Shown here piece after piece: positions 18,750 to 27,933 of a stretch of 64,000 nt of DNA. The stretch covers positions 1,116,001 through 1,180,000 of the forward strand of contig NZ_CP180212.1 of assembly GCF_047553015.1 (NCBI RefSeq). The letters run 5' to 3'. Source of the stretch: Carnobacterium_A sp047553015. Its GTDB lineage: Bacteria; Bacillota; Bacilli; Lactobacillales; Carnobacteriaceae. The notes below the pieces were generated by a model, which had not been told where the DNA came from, searched no databases, and saw nothing but the letters and a program-made list of their open reading frames with translations. The translations under genes and the position numbers were made by a program. How positions within the stretch are numbered: position 1 is the first letter of the stretch; every line of letters begins with the position of its first letter.

Positions 18750-19628
18750 TCATTTTATATCAAAAATAAATTCTTCTAGAATATCAGAAGCTGTCAAAAC
18801 ACATTTTGCTCCTTGCATAATTAATTGGTTAGTTCCTTGCGAATACGGGCTTGTAATGGGGCCTGGAACAGCAAAGACTTCTCGTCCTTCTTGTAGAGCA
18901 AGATTAGCGGTAATTAAACTCCCACTGTGATTTTGTGCTTCTACAACTAATGTGCCTAAAGATAAGCCAGCAATCAGCCTATTTCGCATTGGGAAATGGT
19001 AAGGCAATGGTTTTACACCTATTGGGTATTCCGATAATACAAGATGGTAATCTCCGATTTCTTTTTGTAATTTCTTGTGTTCGTAAGGGTAAGAATAGTC
19101 TAAACCTGAGCCAATTACAGCGATTGTTTTGCCACCTAATAAGATGGTTTTTTTATGGACTGCACAATCAATTCCTTTTGCCAATCCACTCACGGTTACA
19201 ATCTTATTTTTGATTAATTCAGGCAACAATTGGTCTAAAGCTAAAGAACCATAAGGGGTATTATTTCTTGGGCCTACAATAGCTAATAAATTATCTTTTA
19301 GTAACCGTATATCTCCTCGATAAAATAAAAGTGCTGGTGGATTATAAATTTGTTTTAAATACTCTGGATAATGACAATCTAAAATAGTTATCCATTGAAT
19401 ATTTTGGTAAGCATATTTTTTCTTCAAACGTTCTGGTTCTATTCGATCATAACTTTCTAAAAAAGCTTGTTTGTTTTTAGTCGATAAATGAGCCGATTGA
19501 GCTAACTGATAGGCTGTTAAGGTTTGATCGTCTACTAGTGCAGCAACCATTCTAACCTGACTAATAGGCCCTATTCCTCGACAATGGGCTAGATGAAATA
19601 TGTGCTGCTCTATCCGCTTTTTCTCCAT
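18750..19628 (-). CDS. dprA: DNA-processing protein DprA (Smf)
   Basis: Loads RecA on incoming single-stranded DNA during natural transformation. The 292-residue protein has an N-terminal helical SAM-like part and a Rossmann-like DprA domain (AIVGPRNNTPYGS, AVIGSGLDYSYPYEH, SEYPIGVKPLPYHFPMRNRL and GTLVVEAQNHSGSLIT). No C-terminal winged-helix extension is present, as in many lactic acid bacteria. The ATG follows AGAGGG. Presence of dprA does not by itself show competence; no com genes are in the window. Confidence 0.95.
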   Translation of the reverse strand: MEKKRIEQHIFHLAHCRGIGPISQVRMVAALVDDQTLTAYQLAQSAHLSTKNKQAFLESYDRIEPERLKKKYAYQNIQWITILDCHYPEYLKQIYNPPALLFYRGDIRLLKDNLLAIVGPRNNTPYGSLALDQLLPELIKNKIVTVSGLAKGIDCAVHKKTILLGGKTIAVIGSGLDYSYPYEHKKLQKEIGDYHLVLSEYPIGVKPLPYHFPMRNRLIAGLSLGTLVVEAQNHSGSLITANLALQEGREVFAVPGPITSPYSQGTNQLIMQGAKCVLTASDILEEFIFDIK

Positions 19629-19708
19629 GGATTTTCCCTCTACTCTTTTCTATTTATGATTGAATTCATTAATAGAGTATCCGCATTGTTAGACCTTATT
19701 CATTATTT

Positions 19709-19748
19709 AAAAAAAGACACCATCCCCATATAGTAAGGGACAGTGCCT
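19709..19748 (-). terminator. Terminator of rbgA-rnhB
   Basis: A 13-bp stem including G-U pairs (19736-19748 with 19715-19727) followed by seven T on the minus strand, directly after the rnhB stop. Confidence 0.8.
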
Positions 19749-19756
19749 ATTTTTAG

Positions 19757-20539
19757 TTAAAAGGAGTTGTTCAGTGCTTGTCTAACAGGTGAAAAAGACT
19801 GACGATGGATCGGACAAACTCCTATTTTTTCTAACCCAGCTAAATGGCGCTTAGTCCCATAGCCAGAATTTTGAGCAAAACCGTAGCCAGGGTATAAAAG
19901 ATCGTATTCAGCCATCATGCGATCACGAGTCACTTTTGCTACAATACTAGCTGCAGCAATAGATAAACTTTTACTGTCCCCTTTAATTAAACTTTCTTGT
20001 GGAATAGATGTTGGCAGTCTCATGGCATCAATTAGCAAATAATCAGGAACCTGTGGCAATTGTTGAATAGCTTCCAACATGGCCAATTTAGTTGCTTGAT
20101 AAATGTTCACATCGTCAATAACCGTTTGATCTTTTATCCCGATCCCAATTCCTAAAGCGTGTTTTTGTATCTCTATAAAAAGTTGTTCTCTTTTTTCACT
20201 AGATAATTGTTTTGAGTCATTTATTCCTAAGATTTGGATGTCTGTTGGTAACATAACAGCAGCAGCTACTACAGGCCCAGCAAGAGGTCCACGGCCAACT
20301 TCATCAATTCCAGCGATCAAAGATAGCCCACTACCCCAAATCAGTTGTTCGTGTTCAAGCATGATTTTTAATTTTCGTTCTTTTTCTCGTTCTTTTTCTA
20401 AACGCTTTTCCCATGATGTTAAAGCTGTACTAACTCCTTTTCTTTGATCTAGTCGAAAGACAGCGATACGTTCATCTAAAGGGTGATTAATGTCGTTTAG
20501 TAAGGCTTTAATAGCAGCAATAGATAATGGTTTTTCCAT
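19757..20539 (-). CDS. rnhB: Ribonuclease HII
   Basis: Removes ribonucleotides from DNA-RNA hybrids. The catalytic signature IAGIDEVGRGPLAGPVVAAAV is at about residues 75-95, with the further acidic residues in INDSKQLS and LLIDAMRLP. The 260-residue length includes an N-terminal extension of about 70 residues common in Firmicutes. Its ATG immediately follows the rbgA stop (TAAATG), so translation is coupled to rbgA. Confidence 0.96.
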   Translation of the reverse strand: MEKPLSIAAIKALLNDINHPLDERIAVFRLDQRKGVSTALTSWEKRLEKEREKERKLKIMLEHEQLIWGSGLSLIAGIDEVGRGPLAGPVVAAAVMLPTDIQILGINDSKQLSSEKREQLFIEIQKHALGIGIGIKDQTVIDDVNIYQATKLAMLEAIQQLPQVPDYLLIDAMRLPTSIPQESLIKGDSKSLSIAAASIVAKVTRDRMMAEYDLLYPGYGFAQNSGYGTKRHLAGLEKIGVCPIHRQSFSPVRQALNNSF

Positions 20540-21409
20540 TTATTTTTTTCTCGTTTCAGTCGTTGAATTTTTAGGAACTTCATCTAGTGTATAACGACCG
20601 ACTTTACCATTACGTATTTCATAAATAATCATTTCAGCTGCTCGGCTATAGTCATCGATAAATCCTCTTCTTTCAGTAATCAACATCAATAAATCGGCAG
20701 GTACTAGAGTCATTTCCGCTTCAGTTAAACCATAACGAGCAGCAAGATTTGCGGGGTATCTTTCTTTCATAATTTCTAGACCATATAGTGCAATGTCATC
20801 TAATTGTAAAATAGTGTCTTTGATTGCCCCTGTCAAAGCTAGTTTCTTACCTACTTCAGGATCTTCAAATTTTGGCCATAAAATACCTGGTGTATCTAGT
20901 AAGTCTAGTTCTTTGTTCAATTTGAGCCATTGTTGAGCTTTTGTTACACCAGGTCGATTCCCTGTTTGAGCAACATTTTTTTTGATAAATCGGTTAATAA
21001 GCGTTGATTTGCCTACATTAGGAATACCAATACTCATCGCTCTTATTGGACGAGGTTTACGTCCTTGAGCAGCCATTCGATCAAATTTAGGTTTTAATAG
21101 CCTTTTTGCTTCACTCATAACTTTTTTCATTCCGATTCCCTCTTGAGCAACAATAGGAACGGCTGAAATACCTTGATCATTAAAATAAGCAACCCATTTT
21201 TGAACTAAAATAGCGTCAGCTAAATCACTTTTATTTAAAATAACAATCCGGGGTTTTTCTCCAATTAATTCATCCAGGATAGGATTGCGACTGGATAACG
21301 GAATTCTTGCATCCACTAGCTCGAATACAACATCTACTAGTGTAAGCTTTTCTGTAACTTGTCTTCTGGCTTTAGCCATATGTCCTGGAAACCATTGAAT
21401 TGTCGGCAT
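20540..21409 (-). CDS. rbgA: Ribosome biogenesis GTPase A
   Basis: GTPase needed for late 50S assembly. It is circularly permuted: the G4 motif (ILNKSDLAD) precedes G1 (GIPNVGKSTLINR) and G3 (LLDTPGILWP). The start MPTIQWFPGHMAKA is conserved in the family. I place it at 21409, 8 bases after AAAGGAG; the ATG at 21430 lies before that site. Length is 289 residues. It is operonic with rnhB. Upstream, a terminator at 21433-21470 overlaps its leader and separates it from lepB. Confidence 0.96.
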   Translation of the reverse strand: MPTIQWFPGHMAKARRQVTEKLTLVDVVFELVDARIPLSSRNPILDELIGEKPRIVILNKSDLADAILVQKWVAYFNDQGISAVPIVAQEGIGMKKVMSEAKRLLKPKFDRMAAQGRKPRPIRAMSIGIPNVGKSTLINRFIKKNVAQTGNRPGVTKAQQWLKLNKELDLLDTPGILWPKFEDPEVGKKLALTGAIKDTILQLDDIALYGLEIMKERYPANLAARYGLTEAEMTLVPADLLMLITERRGFIDDYSRAAEMIIYEIRNGKVGRYTLDEVPKNSTTETRKK

Positions 21410-21432
21410 ACTTTTTTCTCCTTTGACCATCC

Positions 21433-21470
21433 AAAAAAAAGAAAGGGGCGAAAAGGCCTCTTCCTTTTTT
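21433..21470 (-). terminator. Terminator between lepB and rbgA
   Basis: A long stem with one mismatch and a G-U pair (GC-rich core ggcctc/gggg) followed by a run of eight T on the minus strand. It lies between the lepB stop and the rbgA ribosome binding site. Confidence 0.75.
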
Positions 21471-21489
21471 GGGGGTATCTTTTTATTTT

Positions 21490-22164
21490 TTATTCGTTTA
21501 GTTTACCAAAATTCTTTAACGGCCAAATCCGGATATCTATTGTCCCAGAAACAGTCGCTTCATCAATGAATCCGAATACGCGACCATCTAAAGAATTTGT
21601 CCGATTATCACCCATTACAAAATAAGTATCTTCTGGGACTTCTTCGACGCCAGCTACTGATGCTAGAGTAAAATCATCGGTTAATATTTCTCCAGGAATT
21701 AAGTTTTCTTTGACAGACTCTAAGTAATCTTCTTTAACTTCTGTTCCGTTTACATACAACGTTTCATCAACCACCCTTATCTCATCTCCAGGTAATCCAA
21801 TCACTCTTTTAATGTATTGTTTACTTGAGGGTGTAGACTCTTGTGAGCTACTTGGTGCTGGGAAAACAATAATATCAAATCGATCAGGTTTCTCAATTTT
21901 ATTCAAAATTAAACGATCGTTATCATGAAGTGTAGGCTCCATTGATTCTCCATCAACACTAACCGGTACGAATAAGAAATGACGAATAAGTAAAAAAACA
22001 GCTAAAGCAATTGCTACATACACTAATGTATTTCCCGCTTCAGAAATAAAATCTTTTTTCTTATTCTTTTTTTTAAATTCTTTATCTTTTGCACAGCGAG
22101 CTTTTCTAGGTTCAAAATTTTCTGTTTGCGAATCTCTTCCATCTGAATAAGTTGTTTTTCTCAC
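21490..22164 (-). CDS. lepB: Signal peptidase I (first of two)
   Basis: Membrane serine protease that removes Sec signal peptides. A basic cytosolic N-terminal tail of about 45 residues precedes one transmembrane segment (about 46-66). The catalytic Ser is S74 (VDGESMEPTL) and the Lys is K119 (YIKRVIGLPGDEI). The MGDNRTNSLDGR box follows. The start is a GTG at 22164 with a weak ribosome binding site. The 224-residue length and long tail set it apart from the second copy immediately upstream. Confidence 0.94.
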   Translation of the reverse strand: MRKTTYSDGRDSQTENFEPRKARCAKDKEFKKKNKKKDFISEAGNTLVYVAIALAVFLLIRHFLFVPVSVDGESMEPTLHDNDRLILNKIEKPDRFDIIVFPAPSSSQESTPSSKQYIKRVIGLPGDEIRVVDETLYVNGTEVKEDYLESVKENLIPGEILTDDFTLASVAGVEEVPEDTYFVMGDNRTNSLDGRVFGFIDEATVSGTIDIRIWPLKNFGKLNE

Positions 22165-22188
22165 TTATTACCACTACTTTCTATTAAA

Positions 22189-22734
22189 TTATTGAACAAT
22201 GGACAGACGTTTGAATGGATAATAAATCATCCTCGTTTCACCGATAATATCTGTTGCAGGAATAAATCCAAAATAACGACTATCATTACTAGATCTACGA
22301 TTATCGCCAAGAACAAAATATTCATCCTCAGGAATGGTTATCTGACCTGTTATTTCTTCTAATGTAAAATCAGATGTCCATGTTCCACTAGCTTTATCAA
22401 CAAATGAATTCGCTAAGAATGGTTCTTTTGTTAATATGTCATCTACATACAATTGATCGTTTTGGTAAGACAATTTCTCATTAGGCAAACCAATCACTCT
22501 TTTGACAAATATTCGATCTGAGTCATCTTTAAAAACGATTAAATCAAATCGATTGATGTGGTAAATCGTTCTTACGATGATTTCATCATCTTGTTGGAAT
22601 GTTGGTATCATTGACGCACCTTCAATAGTCATTGGCAAAAAAATAAGATTCCGAAAGAAAATTGTTAGTACCATTGCAAATAAAAAGGGCTTAAACCAGT
22701 CCCATAAATGGCTCTTCCAAGTTTTTTTCTCCAT
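22189..22734 (-). CDS. lepB: Signal peptidase I (second of two)
   Basis: A second type I signal peptidase, 181 residues, without the long cytosolic tail. It has one transmembrane segment (about 13-33), catalytic S41 (EGASMIPTF) and K78 (FVKRVIGLP), and the LGDNRRSSNDSR box. It lies 24 bp upstream of the other copy in the same direction, so the two form a tandem pair probably made from one transcript. The paralogues are clearly diverged, which suggests an old duplication with different substrate preference. Confidence 0.94.
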   Translation of the reverse strand: MEKKTWKSHLWDWFKPFLFAMVLTIFFRNLIFLPMTIEGASMIPTFQQDDEIIVRTIYHINRFDLIVFKDDSDRIFVKRVIGLPNEKLSYQNDQLYVDDILTKEPFLANSFVDKASGTWTSDFTLEEITGQITIPEDEYFVLGDNRRSSNDSRYFGFIPATDIIGETRMIYYPFKRLSIVQ

Positions 22735-22813
22735 AACTTTCGCTCCAAACTTATCTAATTGTTTCTATCATACAAGAAAAGGATTAAAATAACTATTTAT
22801 TTCAAATAAAAGC

Positions 22814-22860
22814 AAGATTAAAAAAAGGAAAATACACCTTACCTTTCCTTTTTTAATCTT
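22814..22860 (-). terminator. Terminator of ctpA
   Basis: A near-perfect stem of about 17 bp (22814-22831 with 22844-22860, one bulged A) just after the ctpA stop, with T-rich flanks. Confidence 0.8.
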
Positions 22861-22870
22861 ATCTAATTGC

Positions 22871-24325
22871 TTAATTTTTTTGTAAATAGTCGATTCCTTT
22901 TTCGTATTGTGTATCGTTGCCTTTTATTAATTCACGCAACTCTTCAATGACCGCTGTCGCTGTGTCACCAGAGACTACGCCACTTGTCTCTAACTGTTGC
23001 TCTGTTTGAAATTTTTTAACAGCTGAAACAGTCATTTCGTCAAAATACCCATCAATTGGACCTGTTTCGTAATCTAATGCAGCAACTATTTTTTCTAGAT
23101 TCTCAACTTCAGCTGAAACATCACCTAATTTGTATTCTTTTGTACTATCAATAAGCAATAGCTTTGTGTAAGCTGGCAATTCAACTGAAATAGTTGGTTC
23201 TATGCCTTTTTTATGAATCCATTTACCAGATGGTGTTAACCATTTGGCAATCGTTAATTTTAACTCGCTATTATCTGAGAAACTAGCAACGGTTTGAACT
23301 GTGCCTTTACCAAATGTTTTGGTCCCAATAATAGGAATATCAGCAGATTCTTTCATTGCTCCTGCAAGAATTTCAGATGCACTGGCGCTTCCTTCATCAA
23401 CTAAGAGAACAACTGGCTCTGTGACCTTAAATTCACCCATCGTTTCTTTATCAGCTAACAATTTAACTGGGTCTTGATCTTTTTCTTGTGTTTGCATGAT
23501 AACAGAACCATCTTTGACAAACAGATTAGAAATAGTCAAAGCACCATCTAGTAGGCCACCTGGATTTTGTCTGACATCAAAAATAAAGGATTTCGCTCCC
23601 TGGGTGCGCAATTCTTTTATTGCTGTAACTAGTTCATCATATGTTGGATTTGAAAAGCTATTAATGGAAATATACCCAATCGTTTTGTCTTTCTCGTCCA
23701 AATTATAAACAACTGTTTCTACAGGAATTGTATCTCTAGTCACAGAAACTTCAAATTGAGTTTCGCCACGTTGGATGGTTAACAAGACTTCAGAACCTTT
23801 TTCACCACGAATAAACGAAACAGCTTCATTTAAAGATAAACCAGTTAACACTTTCTCGTCAGCTTTCAATAAGACATCATTAGGCTTTAACCCTACTTTT
23901 TCTGCTGGAGATCCAGCTATGGGAGAGACAATCATAATTGTATCTCCTTGTTTCATTACTTCAGCACCAATGCCTTCAAAAGACGCTGAAATCGTATCGT
24001 TTAAGGAGGTAGCTTCTGTTACGTTTAAATATTGTGTATAAGGGTCGCCAACAGCATCTACCATGCCAGATAATGCACCTTCAACAAGTTTACTTTCATC
24101 TATATCTTCAAAATATTGACTAAGAAGTTGGTCATATACGGCTTCAATTTTAGAAAGCTCTCCTGATTTGATACTTAGCTGTTCTTTATCTGGAACAGCT
24201 TGATTTACTTGTGTTGTAAACAGGTATGTTCCACCAATTGAGATAGCAGCAACAACAAACAAAGAAATAAGAAAGGTTTTCACCTTAACATGACGTTGTT
24301 TTTTCTTTTCTGGTTCTTCTTGCAT
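22871..24325 (-). CDS. ctpA: C-terminal processing peptidase, S41 family
   Basis: Secreted, membrane-anchored serine protease. It has an N-terminal transmembrane segment (about 16-36), a PDZ domain (about 110-195), and an S41 catalytic domain with the Ser in GSASASEIL (S315) and the Lys in FGKGTVQ (K340), 25 residues apart as in the family. A C-terminal peptidoglycan-binding domain (about 425-470) follows. The start at 24325 is 8 bases after AAGGAG; the longer frame begins with a TTG that overlaps that site. Length is 484 residues. Likely role is processing of envelope proteins; the substrate is unknown. Confidence 0.93.
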   Translation of the reverse strand: MQEEPEKKKQRHVKVKTFLISLFVVAAISIGGTYLFTTQVNQAVPDKEQLSIKSGELSKIEAVYDQLLSQYFEDIDESKLVEGALSGMVDAVGDPYTQYLNVTEATSLNDTISASFEGIGAEVMKQGDTIMIVSPIAGSPAEKVGLKPNDVLLKADEKVLTGLSLNEAVSFIRGEKGSEVLLTIQRGETQFEVSVTRDTIPVETVVYNLDEKDKTIGYISINSFSNPTYDELVTAIKELRTQGAKSFIFDVRQNPGGLLDGALTISNLFVKDGSVIMQTQEKDQDPVKLLADKETMGEFKVTEPVVLLVDEGSASASEILAGAMKESADIPIIGTKTFGKGTVQTVASFSDNSELKLTIAKWLTPSGKWIHKKGIEPTISVELPAYTKLLLIDSTKEYKLGDVSAEVENLEKIVAALDYETGPIDGYFDEMTVSAVKKFQTEQQLETSGVVSGDTATAVIEELRELIKGNDTQYEKGIDYLQKN

Positions 24326-24367
24326 AAGGTTAACTCCTTTCAAATCCGTTAGAATTCTTTTTTCGAT

Positions 24368-25090
24368 TTATAATGAAGATTTAGTCAGTTTAACAGCTGT
24401 TTCTAGAGCCAAAATCATCATGTCATTAAATGTTGTCTCGCGCTCTTTTGAAGTTGTTTCTTCTCCTGTAATTAAATGATCACTGATTGTTAAAATAGTT
24501 AGCGCTTTACGGTCATATTTAGCTGCTAAAGTATATAAACCTGCCGCTTCCATTTCAACAGCGAGCACACCATAATCTGCTAGTTTCTTTTTATCTAATT
24601 CTTCGTTATAAAAACGATCGGCTGATAAAACATTTCCCACTTTCATACTCATTCCTTTTTCCATTCCAATATCGTAAGCAGTTTTCAATAATTCAAAGTT
24701 TGCAAGTGGCGCAAAATCAACTTGATTATGGAACGTTTGACGGTTAATACCAGAATCAGTTGTTGCTCCTTGTGCTAAAACCACATCTCTTACTTTAATA
24801 GAATGTTTCATTCCTCCAGCAGTTCCAACTCTCATTAGGTTTTGAACGTTATACTTTGTTATTAATTCTTCTGCATAAATCATCATTGAAGGCAATCCCA
24901 TTCCTGTTCCTTGTACAGAGATTCTTACACCTTTATACGTTCCAGTGTACCCGAACATGTTACGAACGCTATTGTATTGCTCAACATCTGTTAGAAATGT
25001 TTCCGCAATATATTTTGCACGTAACGGATCTCCTGGTAATAAAATTGTTTCAGCGATTTGATCTTCTGTTGCATCAATGTGTATACTCAT
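24368..25090 (-). CDS. deoD: Purine-nucleoside phosphorylase (DeoD type)
   Basis: Phosphorolysis of purine nucleosides in salvage. The protein is a 240-residue hexameric NP-I type with LLPGDPLRAKYIAETFL, the MRVGTAGG segment, the EMEAAGLY box and the SDHLITGEE loop carrying the catalytic Asp. The ATG follows GGAGG. It lies 16 bp after the yozE-like gene in the same direction. Confidence 0.96.
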   Translation of the reverse strand: MSIHIDATEDQIAETILLPGDPLRAKYIAETFLTDVEQYNSVRNMFGYTGTYKGVRISVQGTGMGLPSMMIYAEELITKYNVQNLMRVGTAGGMKHSIKVRDVVLAQGATTDSGINRQTFHNQVDFAPLANFELLKTAYDIGMEKGMSMKVGNVLSADRFYNEELDKKKLADYGVLAVEMEAAGLYTLAAKYDRKALTILTISDHLITGEETTSKERETTFNDMMILALETAVKLTKSSL

Positions 25091-25106
25091 TATTTATTCC
25101 TCCAAT

Positions 25107-25328
25107 TTAATTTTCTTTTTCTAAATATCGTCCCCATGCTTCATCAAAAATAGACATTTCTGGTAAATAATCCCCATTTAATTCTAAGTAATGACTAATT
25201 TCCTGGTAATCTTCTGACTGTTTCGGAAAGCCAACGTCAAGATAAGCGTCATTCGCAAAAAAGGTAATCACATCTTTTTTGTGCGGATCTCTTTCTGTCA
25301 TTAAGTAGTGATAAAATGAACTTCGCAT
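25107..25328 (-). CDS. YozE family protein (UPF0346)
   Basis: Short acidic protein of 73 residues with the family pattern: N-terminal SFYHYLMTERDP, FANDAYLDVGFPKQSEDYQ and the C-terminal SIFDEAWGRYLE. The function is unknown; a SAM-like helical fold is known for the family. The ribosome binding site AAGGAG is 12 bases upstream, a rather long spacing, but no other start fits. Confidence 0.9.
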   Translation of the reverse strand: MRSSFYHYLMTERDPHKKDVITFFANDAYLDVGFPKQSEDYQEISHYLELNGDYLPEMSIFDEAWGRYLEKEN

Positions 25329-25386
25329 AAATTCGTTGCGCTCCTTTTTTCATATTTTAAAGTGAATCAAAAGTACTTTAGTTTTT

Positions 25387-25989
25387 TTACTTATTTGGTA
25401 AAAAAACATTTAAACGAATGTCATCATTTTCTAAATCAATCTTATCTGCAGTAAAATGCATCCCATTTTTTAAATAAAATTCATTTAAGTTAAAAACAAT
25501 GATTTCTTTTTTTGTATCAATAGCGACCCAATCTGGAACTTTCAATTGTGATTTAATTAAATTCATCGCGAAAGAGATAGGTAAGTCTAACGCACCAACT
25601 GAAATTCTAGTTGCTTTAAATTGCAAATTGCCATTTTCCATCACAAAAGGATCTAAAAATAACGAAAAGCCAACGTCACGATTAAATAATTGAAACGTTC
25701 CAGATAATTGAGCTTCTTGGTCTAAGATAAAATTAAAAGCTACTTGCTTGTTTGATAATTCTTCATCAATATAATTTGTAACCAATTGATTTAACTCTTC
25801 TTTGCTAGCTTGGATTTGAAAAGTTATTTCTTTTTTATCAGATTCAGTTATAGTCAAACTAGGTTCACCTTGAATAAAAGGTGTCAACTGACTAGATAAC
25901 CAAATAAGGGTTCCCAACACGATGGATAATAGGAACAAAAATGACCATTTCCAATAATTAAGGCTGCTTTTTTTATTCTTTTCTTTCAT
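25387..25989 (-). CDS. YpmS family membrane-anchored protein (DUF2140)
   Basis: A 200-residue protein with a short basic N terminus, one transmembrane segment (about 12-32) and an extracytoplasmic domain rich in alternating hydrophobic residues. It matches DUF2140/YpmS proteins in length and in its position next to a YpmR-like SGNH hydrolase. The function is unknown; lipid-associated roles have been suggested for this family fold. The ATG follows GGAGAGG. Confidence 0.82.
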   Translation of the reverse strand: MKEKNKKSSLNYWKWSFLFLLSIVLGTLIWLSSQLTPFIQGEPSLTITESDKKEITFQIQASKEELNQLVTNYIDEELSNKQVAFNFILDQEAQLSGTFQLFNRDVGFSLFLDPFVMENGNLQFKATRISVGALDLPISFAMNLIKSQLKVPDWVAIDTKKEIIVFNLNEFYLKNGMHFTADKIDLENDDIRLNVFLPNK

Positions 25990-26028
25990 ATTAAAATCCT
26001 CTCCAGTAATCTCTCATTATTACTCAAC

Positions 26029-26853
26029 TTAGTCTTTTTTATCCATGATAATACGATACAATTGTTCAGCGATCAATTGGTAACCTTTGTTGTTTGGATG
26101 AAATAAATCTTCCTCATATAACAAAGCACTCGTATCCGTTTTATCAGACGGATTCGTTAGATTAGAGATACTTGATTGCTCGCTAGTATTAAAAATCGTA
26201 CTCAATGAAAGATAAGTTGCCTTATTTTCTTCGGCTATTTTTTTTGTGTCGTCATTCCATGTGCGTAAAATACTTTTCATTTCAGTTATTTCTGGAAATA
26301 CAGCCTCGAAAGGATTATACAGACCGAAAACATAAATTTGTGCTTTTGGATTTTGACTCGTTATCTTTTTTAAAATAGTTGAAAGATTTTTTTTGAATTT
26401 TTCTTCTGGCTTAACAAAACTTTTTTGATTAATGTTCAGTTTTTCTTTTTTGAAGGTTTCAATGAGGTCATTTCCACCTGCCGTTAAAATAATAATATCA
26501 GCTTTTTTAATCTCTTTTTGAATATCTTTTTGCTGTTCTATTCTTTCTAAAATTTCATCACTTCGCTCACCAGTAACCCCGTAGTTTTTTGTTGTTACAC
26601 TATCTATCCCACGTGTTTCTTCTAGTTTAGTTGCAATTAGAGGGACGTATCCTCCGTTTTTCGTGCTATCTCCTACACCCTTTGTTAATGAATCACCAAT
26701 TGCTAAAAGATGGATGGCTTCTAATGCAGCTGGGCTTTTTTTAGGTGCTACTGTTTCGGTCTTACCGGTCATTACATTTAACCCTTGAAATACAATAAAT
26801 GTGCCTAAAGCGACGATTAAACATGTGAATAAAAACGAACGAATAATTTTCAT
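26029..26853 (-). CDS. SGNH/GDSL hydrolase, YpmR-like
   Basis: Extracytoplasmic esterase-like protein. It has an N-terminal membrane anchor (about 4-23), block I with the catalytic Ser (LLAIGDSLTKG), block III (LTAGGNDLIE), and the C-terminal Asp-x-x-His (DLFHPNNKGY). The ATG at 26853 follows GGAGGTG; an upstream GTG overlaps that site. Length is 274 residues. It forms a probable operon with the downstream YpmS-like gene. The natural substrate is unknown. Confidence 0.9.
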   Translation of the reverse strand: MKIIRSFLFTCLIVALGTFIVFQGLNVMTGKTETVAPKKSPAALEAIHLLAIGDSLTKGVGDSTKNGGYVPLIATKLEETRGIDSVTTKNYGVTGERSDEILERIEQQKDIQKEIKKADIIILTAGGNDLIETFKKEKLNINQKSFVKPEEKFKKNLSTILKKITSQNPKAQIYVFGLYNPFEAVFPEITEMKSILRTWNDDTKKIAEENKATYLSLSTIFNTSEQSSISNLTNPSDKTDTSALLYEEDLFHPNNKGYQLIAEQLYRIIMDKKD

Positions 26854-26890
26854 CTGATGATTCACCTCCACTAATGAATAAAATCATTTT

Positions 26891-27733
26891 TTATTTTACA
26901 TAATAAATAATAGAAAATGCACCTGTTCCTGTATGAGTTGCGACACCTGGACTAGTGTGACTAATGGTCATTGGCGTATCTGGCATGGCGAGTTGAAAGC
27001 TTTCTTTCAGTTCGTTGGCGTAATCAAAATCACCAGCATATGAGAATGAAATTTCTGCTAAATTCTTTGTTTTCATGAGTGTTTCTTTAACGGTTTGATT
27101 GAATTTATTGATAGACTTCATTCCCCGGCACTTAACTCTAGTCTGTAAGCTGCCATCTACCATTTCTAACATTAATTTTACATCCATTAAATGAGAGACA
27201 ATTCCCATTACACGGCTAATTCTGCCACCTTTAATTAGATTATCTAACGTTCGGATACAAATAAATAAACGCGTATGTTTTTTGACTCTTTCAATTTCAG
27301 CCAAAATAGCGATTTCATCAGCCCCACTTTTTGCTAATTTTGCCGCTTCAATAACCTGAAAAGAAAGACCACGATCAGTAAAGGTGCTATCCACAACGGT
27401 AACTTTTGTATTGGTCATTTCAGCAGCTTGTCTAGCTGTATTAACTGTTCCACTAAAAGCTTCCGTCATATGAATAGAAATAACTTCCCCACCGTTTTCG
27501 CCGAGTTTATCGTATAATTCAATAAATTTACCGAGTGGGGGTTGACTTGTTTTCGGTAGATGATCAGATTTCTCCATTAATTCCATAAACTCAACTTTTC
27601 CAATATCTACCCCATCAATATAGGTTATTCCATCAATTAAAATAGTTACTGGTAAAATGTGTATATTTAATGCTTTAATTTCATCTGAACTTAACTGGGC
27701 AGACGAATCAGTTACTATTGTTATTTTACTCAT
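26891..27733 (-). CDS. DegV family fatty-acid-binding protein
   Basis: EDD-fold protein that binds a fatty acid, related to FakB, the carrier partner of fatty acid kinase. Visible features are the N-terminal KITIVTDSSAQLS, the lid segment LPKTSQPPLGKF, ISIHMTEAFSGT and the C-terminal SPGVATHTGTGAFSI. The ATG at 27733 fits the family N terminus. The ATG at 27757 would add 8 residues, and neither has a strong ribosome binding site. Length is 280 residues. Which fatty acid it binds cannot be told from sequence. Confidence 0.9.
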   Translation of the reverse strand: MSKITIVTDSSAQLSSDEIKALNIHILPVTILIDGITYIDGVDIGKVEFMELMEKSDHLPKTSQPPLGKFIELYDKLGENGGEVISIHMTEAFSGTVNTARQAAEMTNTKVTVVDSTFTDRGLSFQVIEAAKLAKSGADEIAILAEIERVKKHTRLFICIRTLDNLIKGGRISRVMGIVSHLMDVKLMLEMVDGSLQTRVKCRGMKSINKFNQTVKETLMKTKNLAEISFSYAGDFDYANELKESFQLAMPDTPMTISHTSPGVATHTGTGAFSIIYYVK

Positions 27734-27933
27734 TTTATTTTTCCCATCTTTCTGCATACAATTTCTTTTATAACCGTGATATAATTAAAGCATCTTTTTT
27801 ACTTTTTGTTCAAATCGTGTTTCTAATGGCTAATCGGTAGTACACATAAAATAGTATAACAGATTCTCGATTCTTCGTATACTTATCTGCAAAGGTTTTA
27901 TCAGAGAATAACGTAAAATAGGAGGCCCACTTA

